A DNA stretch of 60,237 nt from Chromatiales bacterium. Its GTDB lineage: Bacteria > Pseudomonadota > Gammaproteobacteria > Chromatiales > Chromatiaceae. Below, piece after piece: positions 54,437 to 60,237 of the stretch. Made by a program: the position numbers and the translations under genes. The stretch spans positions 1 to 60,237 of the forward strand of contig JAKSBX010000120.1 of assembly GCA_022360905.1 (NCBI GenBank). The letters run 5' to 3'. How positions within the stretch are numbered: position 1 is the stretch's first letter; the number at the start of each line of letters is the position of its first letter. The notes below the pieces were generated by a model that worked only from the letters and a program-made list of their open reading frames with translations, had not been told where the DNA came from and made no database searches.

Positions 54437-54440
<4 letters not shown>
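52296..54440 (+). CDS. asmA: AsmA family protein
   Basis: A 714-residue inner-membrane protein with a single N-terminal membrane segment (about 5-27) and a long periplasmic part. AsmA-like proteins resemble bridge-type lipid-transfer proteins and affect outer-membrane biogenesis. Seen here: the N-terminal FVDPNDHKDRIVSEVKRATG and LSVFPRLALELNGLTLSNAP, and a C-terminal RLEGSGKAYLLEERLKYTIR. The last 60 residues are highly charged and helical, with Lys/Glu repeats. It starts with a strong SD and ends in an overlap with mutY. Confidence 0.9.
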
Positions 54441-55563
<1,123 letters not shown>

Positions 55564-55567
<4 letters not shown>

Positions 55568-55833
55568 GCCGTACAGTTGAATGTGTCAGATTGAAGCGAG
55601 AGGCCGAAGGGCTGGATCGCCAACCCTATCCGGGAGAGCTGGGTCAGCGGATTTTCGATCATGTCTCCAAGGAAGCCTGGCAGGAGTGGTTGAGGCATCA
55701 GACCATGCTGATCAATGAAAACCGGCTAAGTCCTATGGATCCCAAGGCAAGGAAGTTTCTCGAAGAGCAGATGGAGCAGTTCTTTTTCGGCGAAGGATCG
55801 GAACTGCCTCCGGATTATAAACCTCAGGCTTGA
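55564..55833 (+). CDS. yggX: Iron-trafficking protein YggX
   Basis: An 89-residue Fe(II)-trafficking protein that protects iron-sulfur clusters from oxidative damage. Start [18 protein letters not shown] with the conserved Cys7, then [19 protein letters not shown] and the [20 protein letters not shown] block are diagnostic. Overlaps mutY by 4 bases, as in other gammaproteobacteria. Confidence 0.97.
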
Positions 55834-55922
55834 ACCACCCTTTTAGAGAAACTGGGGCGCGAGAATGGCAATCCAACTTGACTCGGCCCTGTAACCTCGG
55901 TTTAATACGGCCCTCTCACCGA

Positions 55923-55998
55923 GGCCAGGTAGCTCAGTCGGTAGAGCAGGGGACTGAAAATCCCCGTGTCGGCAGTTCGATTCTGTCCCTGGCCACCA
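55923..55998 (+). tRNA. tRNA-Phe (anticodon GAA)
   Basis: A complete 76-base tRNA with CCA encoded. Acceptor GGCCAGG/CCTGGCC, D-arm GCTCAGTCGGTAGAGC, anticodon stem GGGGA/TCCCC with loop CTGAAAA giving anticodon GAA, and T-loop TTCGATT. No integrase or obvious att repeat follows it, although the next 4 kb are accessory in character. Confidence 0.98.
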
Positions 55999-56268
55999 TC
56001 CATCCTGTCTCTTGATCTGTCCTGGACAACTTGGCCAGTAAGAAACCTGCGTGACAGTTTCATTGTCTTGGTTACCAATAATGTATTCATGCCTTTTTAT
56101 TACCTGACAAAGGCGTCTTCGCTTATCATTTAGAACATTCTCAATGTAGGACAAGTGTGGGACGCATCATTGCCTCCACGCGCAACGCGATAAAGGTTTC
56201 TGGTACGCTGGCAGCCGAATGTAAAAAAAGATAATGCTAAGGAGGCCCGTCCCCCGCTTTGGGTAGGA

Positions 56269-57564
56269 TTAGGATTCAATCAGTTTCGCACGTTTCATCA
56301 TTCCATCGAGAATGGTATCAGCTGTGTTTCGAGGTATTTCAGCCTCCTCAGCAAGAGTCGCTGCTTTTTCGTATGCAGGATCAAGGCAAGCCTGAATATC
56401 TGTGAACAGTAAATCCATCTCTTGTTTTGAGATACCGGCTTTTTTTGCAGTTTGATAGAAGTGTCTTGGCAGAATCCCTTTGATACTGTATTGATGGCGA
56501 TCGCCGATGGCCATCGCAAGTTTTACCTTATGCGGTGAAAATTCAGGGTAGGGAGAGGACGACATGACATCGTATAGCGGTGTTAAGCTGTAACCGCCCG
56601 GTGTCAGGAAGATCGAAAAGTTCTTGGCGTGGCCGTCGATCGCAGCAAGCAGCCAGAAGACAATTTGAGCTTTCATGAATTGAAGGCGATCTTCGCGTGG
56701 CGATTCGGCGCCGTTAAGGCAGTTCAGGATCTCAAGTGTACCGGGACCGCCGTCAGCTTCGTATTTGCGGATAGAAGGGACGCCCAGTGCCTGGCACAGA
56801 TCTTCCTGTGGTAGACGGTACAGCACCTTGTCCTTCCAGAGGCGGTCAAATCGTTCGACTACGATTACAGGCTTACCGCCAAAATGTAGCACCTCGGCTT
56901 GGGCGGTCTTCAGGCCGAAGTAACGGCAGATATTCAGACAAAACCATTCGTTCCATGGCATGTCGGAAAAGTCAGCTCCCCTTGGGGCTTCCTTCATGGC
57001 CGGTTTGAAAATATGGGAGGTCGGTGTTGCACCTAGCGGCAAGTGCCATTGATCTTTGATTTGCAGTAAAGCGGTTTTCTCCTGCATGCCTGCAATCGAT
57101 ATTCTGAAGTCATCGGCGCTGGCATCGATGCCGAGCGGATGATGGGCGAGCACGGCGAGTCGCTCTGTGATTTCTGCGTCAGTGACTGGGCGGTGGGACA
57201 TCCTAGACGGATTGCCTGGGTCGCTGCCCTCAGGGATGAAACGCAGTGCCCCGACACAATCACGCCCGATTACGGCCAATAGGTCGAAGGTACCCGCGCT
57301 ATCCGCACTTTCTCGCGAGGCGATCTTCTCCCTGACTGCCTGGTCGTCTGGCAGCAAACCGTCAAAATAGGCGTTGGCCTCATCGCCAGACCAGACCCGG
57401 TCAGACAGTGGCAGCGATAGTGAAATCGGAAAAGCGCGCTCGGCTTCCAGCCACTGTGGAGCGTAGCGGAAACTGGTTGCAGCGCTGGGCGCTCGCGTGT
57501 AGCGGCCGACCAGACTGGTGCCGACATAAATATCCAAAGCCCGCGATTTGCGCTTACGGCCCAC
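56269..57564 (-). CDS. hipA: HipA-type serine/threonine kinase toxin
   Basis: A 431-residue kinase close to E. coli HipA (440), which phosphorylates GltX and triggers persistence when not bound by HipB. Key positions match the E. coli protein: Ser156 in FRISIAGMQEKTAL (regulatory autophosphorylation serine, E. coli Ser150), the catalytic Asp310 and Asn315 in AIDGHAKNFSIF, and Asp332 in LYDVMSS. The start is a GTG at 57564, two bases after the hipB stop, with CGGAG 8 bases upstream. No sign of inactivation. Confidence 0.95.
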   Translation of the reverse strand: MGRKRKSRALDIYVGTSLVGRYTRAPSAATSFRYAPQWLEAERAFPISLSLPLSDRVWSGDEANAYFDGLLPDDQAVREKIASRESADSAGTFDLLAVIGRDCVGALRFIPEGSDPGNPSRMSHRPVTDAEITERLAVLAHHPLGIDASADDFRISIAGMQEKTALLQIKDQWHLPLGATPTSHIFKPAMKEAPRGADFSDMPWNEWFCLNICRYFGLKTAQAEVLHFGGKPVIVVERFDRLWKDKVLYRLPQEDLCQALGVPSIRKYEADGGPGTLEILNCLNGAESPREDRLQFMKAQIVFWLLAAIDGHAKNFSIFLTPGGYSLTPLYDVMSSSPYPEFSPHKVKLAMAIGDRHQYSIKGILPRHFYQTAKKAGISKQEMDLLFTDIQACLDPAYEKAATLAEEAEIPRNTADTILDGMMKRAKLIES

Positions 57565-57565
57565 T

Positions 57566-57805
57566 CTAATACTCCGTCGGATCGAAACTGGCCTTGCGGC
57601 GCGATACAACGGTTAAATCCAGCTTCAGGGCGGCCAGTACCTTGAGGACGGTATCCAGTGTGGCATTCGTGGTGCCATTCTCCAGTTCAGAGATCAGTGG
57701 CTGACGCAGGGAAGCTTTTGTCGCTAGATCGACTTGTTTCAGTTTTTGCGCTTTCCGGGCTCGTCGGATCGTGGCTCCCAAGTCCTTACTGCTTCGTATT
57801 GTCAT
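57566..57805 (-). CDS. hipB: HipB-type antitoxin and repressor
   Basis: A 79-residue XRE-family helix-turn-helix protein: KQVDLATKASLRQPLISELE (about residues 24-43) is the DNA-binding part, followed by NATLDTVLKVLAALKLDL dimer helix. It neutralises HipA and represses hipBA by binding operators of the form TATCC-N8-GGATA; such a site lies 18 bases upstream of its ATG. First gene of the hipBA pair. Confidence 0.94.
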   Translation of the reverse strand: MTIRSSKDLGATIRRARKAQKLKQVDLATKASLRQPLISELENGTTNATLDTVLKVLAALKLDLTVVSRRKASFDPTEY

Positions 57806-57822
57806 GGCTTTGGTTGTTCAAG

Positions 57823-57840
57823 TATCCGATAAAAAGGATA
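57823..57840 (-). promoter_or_regulatory. HipB operator
   Basis: TATCC-GATAAAAA-GGATA: an exact match to the E. coli HipB operator consensus TATCC-N8-GGATA. It sits 18-35 bases upstream of hipB and at the predicted transcription start, which suits repression by HipB with HipA as co-repressor. Only this single full site is clear; E. coli has four. Confidence 0.85.
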
Positions 57841-57845
57841 ATATA

Positions 57846-57874
57846 TAAATATATGATATAAACGATAATGTCAA
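57846..57874 (-). promoter_or_regulatory. Probable hipBA promoter
   Basis: On the minus strand a consensus TTGACA (57874-57869), a 17-base spacer, and TATTTA (57851-57846). The -10 is only fair, but the AT-rich setting and the position of the HipB operator just downstream support it. Confidence 0.55.
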
Positions 57875-57935
57875 TTTATATTATATAACAGATATAGATA
57901 TTTTATACGTTAAAGCGTATTTTATGGAATTATGA

Positions 57936-58079
57936 GAAGAGTTTCCCGTTGATGTTAGCGTTGGTGTCACTAATCTGTTTCTAGTCTTGGCAATAAGGCC
58001 GGGTGAAAAAGAGACCTATGGCTATCGCTTTCTCGATTTGGCAAGTGAGTACGGAGTTGATGAAGACCGTCATACATAA
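57936..58079 (+). pseudogene. Possible gene remnant without a start
   Basis: A 47-codon frame open from just after a TGA at 57933 to a TAA at 58077 with protein-like content, including RPGEKETYGYRFLDLASEYG. It has no ATG start and lies in an otherwise AT-rich intergenic stretch (57806-58085). It could be the 3' end of a decayed gene; chance is also possible. Confidence 0.25.
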
Positions 58080-58085
58080 AGGTGG

Positions 58086-58595
58086 ATGATGGGACAAGGA
58101 TTATGTGCTAAGCACACGGTCAGATATATTCAGATAACAATACTATTCTTTGTGGGATCGGTAATGGCCTCAGAACAACAAATATCGAATCTAACCAGCC
58201 GGGATCATGATCGTCTTAATGAACAACGTGCTGTCATCACAGAATATTTGAGCAAAGAAGATTTAGAATCAAAATACCAAACCCCCGCAGGTAAACTTTG
58301 CACGCTGAGAGCATTACTCGATGCTAATGTTTTTCAGAAATCACAAACATACGAGCTGCAGCCCAGGGGTATAGTTGTCGGTGACGCTTTCGTGCAGGAG
58401 ATGGGGATTCATTGGGTGATGGTCGAAGATGAGTATGGGAGAGACCCCGTAATAGAATATAAAGAGACCTCGATAATCCTCTATCCTCTGACAATGATCT
58501 CAAAGCGCGTGGAAAAAGATGAAGAGGTCGATGTATTTGAATTGTTCAACGGTACAGCGGCCAGGGTTGAAGAGTTGATCGAGAATGGATACTGA
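58086..58595 (+). CDS. DUF3806-like secreted protein
   Basis: A 169-residue protein with a probable signal peptide (IQITILFFVGSVMA) and a mature part resembling DUF3806: LNEQRAVITEYL near the start, GVLGDAFVQEMG-like stretch (GIVVGDAFVQEMGIHWVMVED), and IILYPLTMISKRVEKDEEVD. Function unknown. ATGs at 58086 and 58089 both possible; AAAGGTGG lies just upstream. The end overlaps the HD gene by 11 bases. Confidence 0.75.
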   Translation: MMGQGLCAKHTVRYIQITILFFVGSVMASEQQISNLTSRDHDRLNEQRAVITEYLSKEDLESKYQTPAGKLCTLRALLDANVFQKSQTYELQPRGIVVGDAFVQEMGIHWVMVEDEYGRDPVIEYKETSIILYPLTMISKRVEKDEEVDVFELFNGTAARVEELIENGY

Positions 58596-59613
58596 AAAAA
58601 ACATACCACGACGCTCGATGCTCTACGACGACGAGTTATATGGGAAGGTCGAGATTATGGAGCCAGTGCTGCTTGATCTGATCACAAGCGATGCGATGAA
58701 AAGAACAGAAGGGATTTCACAGCACGGCATCACTACTCTTTTGGGAATTACCCCTTCGTTCAGTCGCTTCGATCATGCCGTAGGAGCAATGCTGCTTGTC
58801 CGCCGTCTCGGAGCAAACCTCAAAGAGCAGGTTGCGGCGCTTCTCCATGATGTCAGCCATACAGCCTTTAGCCATGTTATCGACTTCGTATTTGACGACC
58901 ATCGTGGTCAAAGCTACCACGAAGAAAAAAAGGAGGAGTTTGTCGCCAACACAGATATCCCCTCAATTTTGAATCAACATGGCATGGATTGGCGCGAATT
59001 GATTCGTGAAGAGCGGTTTCCACTTCTTGAACAGCCCTCACCGGACCTCTGTGCCGACAGATTGGATTACTTCCTCAGGGATGTGGAGTTCCTCAAGTTG
59101 GCAAACCGGGATGAAATAGGGGAGGTTATCGACTCTTTGGAAGTGGTTGAGGGGCGGATTGCCGTGAATGATTATAGCGTTGCGTGCTGGTTGGCATACA
59201 CTTTTATTGAAGCGGATCGAGTGAGTTGGTCGAGTTTTCGCGAAGTCGGTCTTTATCAATTAACTGCGGAGGCAATCAAAGCCGCCAGTCGGTACGGAGT
59301 TATTGTGGAGGCTGACTTATGGGGTTCTGACGAATCCCTTTGGGGTAAACTGAAATCGGCGGACCATCCTGAAGTTAAACGCTGGGTAAAGCTAATAACA
59401 CCGGGAACACGTTTCATTTGGAACGAAGATGTGCCGGTATTCACTATCTCAACCAAGGTCAGGAGCATAGATCCGCCGGTAACCAATGGAAATTCGGTAA
59501 CCCCTTTGTCGGAGCTGGACCCTGCCTTTGCCCGGTATCGAAACGACTACCTATCCGGTAAGCAGGGGCAGTGGTCAATGGGAATCGTGAATGCACCCGA
59601 GGTCATGAGCTGA
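58585..59613 (+). CDS. HD-domain phosphohydrolase (COG1078-like)
   Basis: A 342-residue protein of the HD superfamily. The metal ligands can be placed: His64 in SRFDHAVGAM, His88-Asp89 in ALLHDVSHTAFSH, and Asp158 in CADRLDYFLRD, the last motif typical of COG1078/dGTPase-like enzymes related to SAMHD1. A deoxynucleotide triphosphohydrolase or phosphodiesterase role is possible; substrate unknown. The C-terminal 150 residues are not recognised. Overlaps the DUF3806 gene, so the two are co-translated. Confidence 0.85.
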   Translation: MDTEKNIPRRSMLYDDELYGKVEIMEPVLLDLITSDAMKRTEGISQHGITTLLGITPSFSRFDHAVGAMLLVRRLGANLKEQVAALLHDVSHTAFSHVIDFVFDDHRGQSYHEEKKEEFVANTDIPSILNQHGMDWRELIREERFPLLEQPSPDLCADRLDYFLRDVEFLKLANRDEIGEVIDSLEVVEGRIAVNDYSVACWLAYTFIEADRVSWSSFREVGLYQLTAEAIKAASRYGVIVEADLWGSDESLWGKLKSADHPEVKRWVKLITPGTRFIWNEDVPVFTISTKVRSIDPPVTNGNSVTPLSELDPAFARYRNDYLSGKQGQWSMGIVNAPEVMS

Positions 59614-59656
59614 AAGCAAGCTATTCAGTCTAAAATTAATTGCGAGAGGGTATGCG

Positions 59657-60031
59657 GTGATTAAAATATCAGTGAGTATCGATGTCTCAAACTTGAACCA
59701 GGCGGAGACTTTTTATGTAGAAGCCTTGGGCTGTAAGAAACTGAGAGACCAAGGTTCAGATATGACTGTTCTTTCAACAGAAAATTGCGATATATACCTT
59801 CAACAGAAACATGAGGGGAGCAAACCTCTGTTATCAAGCGAGGTTGTACGTGATTACAGCCGTCATTGGACGCCAGTACATTTAGATTTTCTAGCCAAAA
59901 ATGTCGATGAGTTAGTAGAAAAAATAGTTCGGTTAGGTGGGAGACATGAAGGCGGTGAAAGTGGTGAATGGGGCTCTATCGCTTATTGCGCCGATCCATT
60001 CGGTAATGGTTTTTGTATCATTAATGAGTAA
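59657..60031 (+). CDS. VOC-fold (glyoxalase/bleomycin-resistance-like) protein
   Basis: A 124-residue single VOC domain: ISVSIDVSNLNQAETFYVEA at the N-terminus, the central HWTPVHLDFLAKNVDELVEK, and the final IAYCADPFGNGFCIINE, where family members carry a metal-binding Glu. Substrate unknown. Start is a GTG at 59657 with AGAGGG 7 bases upstream. Third gene of the DUF3806-HD-VOC group. Confidence 0.82.
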   Translation: MIKISVSIDVSNLNQAETFYVEALGCKKLRDQGSDMTVLSTENCDIYLQQKHEGSKPLLSSEVVRDYSRHWTPVHLDFLAKNVDELVEKIVRLGGRHEGGESGEWGSIAYCADPFGNGFCIINE

Positions 60032-60127
60032 TGGATCGAATCACAATAACACCAACATGATACTAGCTGGAAACCTTATGTCTTAATAAAAGCTATTCTA
60101 GCCCTGGTGCAGTAAGATGAAGAAATA

Positions 60128-60147
60128 AGGGAGGCCTTCACCTCCCT
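60128..60147 (-). terminator. Probable terminator of the gene at the window edge
   Basis: AGGGAGG-TGAAGG-CCTCCCT on the minus strand, a perfect 7-base-pair stem followed by TTATTTCTT. It lies 37 bases after the stop of the truncated minus-strand frame. Confidence 0.55.
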
Positions 60148-60183
60148 CGAAATTAAAGCGGAAAAATTTTAGGTCAGTTTCTA

Positions 60184-60237
60184 TCAGTATTTGCCCAGCG
60201 TCAGCTCAGCTTCAGCCAATACACTCCTGATACCTCC
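60184..60237 (-). CDS. 3' end of an unidentified gene, cut by the window edge
   Basis: The last 17 codons read GGIRSVLAEAELTLGKY, then TGA and TAG in tandem. A good terminator follows downstream. Too short to assign; supported only by protein-like content, the double stop and the terminator. Confidence 0.35.
   Translation of the reverse strand, partial: GGIRSVLAEAELTLGKY

Noticed and set aside
55923-60237. Integrated element with attachment sites at tRNA-Phe
   Set aside because: No integrase gene and no repeat of the tRNA 3' end were seen; kept only as an accessory-region hypothesis.

Overview
The window reads as a chromosomal segment of a gammaproteobacterium. Gene orders typical of that class are present: aroQ-accB-accC-prmA, then dusB-fis-purH-purD; glnE overlapping ilvE; mutY-yggX; and hipBA. 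Coding density is high, GC is moderately high over most of the window, and start/stop overlaps of the ATGA or TAATG kind are common. A free-living or symbiotic Chromatiales-like lineage is my guess; no gene in the window fixes the genus. No insertion sequence, integrase, CRISPR array or rRNA was seen. Two tRNA genes are present (Gly-CCC and Phe-GAA).

Layout. 1-12.6 kb (minus strand) is housekeeping: a VanZ-like protein, purD, purH, fis, dusB, a zinc-ribbon DUF3426 protein, prmA, accC, accB, aroQ, then a DsbD with a duplicated N-terminal domain and cutA. 12.8-20.2 kb holds a CsgG-like lipoprotein, fxsA, ppk2, the groESL operon under a perfect CIRCE operator, and a chemoreceptor whose zinc-binding CZB tail is cut off by one in-frame TAG codon. 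20.7-28.6 kb is the most distinctive region: two tail-to-tail operons. The plus operon encodes DarA- and DarB-like dialkylresorcinol enzymes, an unknown protein and a BtrH-like acyltransferase. The minus operon encodes an ABC-2 exporter, an acyl carrier protein, an intact ketosynthase and a half-length ketosynthase-like partner. The set looks like a compact aromatic-lipid pathway with its own exporter, lacking the reductive and dehydrating enzymes of aryl-polyene or flexirubin clusters.

28.8-32.8 kb is glnE-ilvE-zinc finger. 33.1-43.2 kb looks like a signalling and uptake locus: an Rcp-type response regulator, a REC-GGDEF-EAL protein, two tandem paralogous TonB-dependent receptors and, divergently, a membrane histidine kinase followed by two periplasmic binding proteins that have no transporter. 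43.2-55.9 kb returns to mixed housekeeping: a TPR protein, a dienoyl-CoA reductase-like SDR, FetAB-like ABC transporter, trmB, thiG-thiS, a long-chain acyl-CoA synthetase, tRNA-Gly, small envelope proteins, asmA, mutY, yggX and tRNA-Phe.

From tRNA-Phe to the end (56-60.2 kb) the gene content is accessory: hipBA with an E. coli-type HipB operator at the predicted transcription start, an AT-rich stretch with a possible gene remnant, a DUF3806 protein overlapping an HD-domain hydrolase, a VOC-fold protein, and the 3' end of an unidentified minus-strand gene. Several palindromic intergenic elements (near 67-165, 14284-14362, 14425-14491) and a repeated TGTTAACAGGCCCTAA motif complete the picture.
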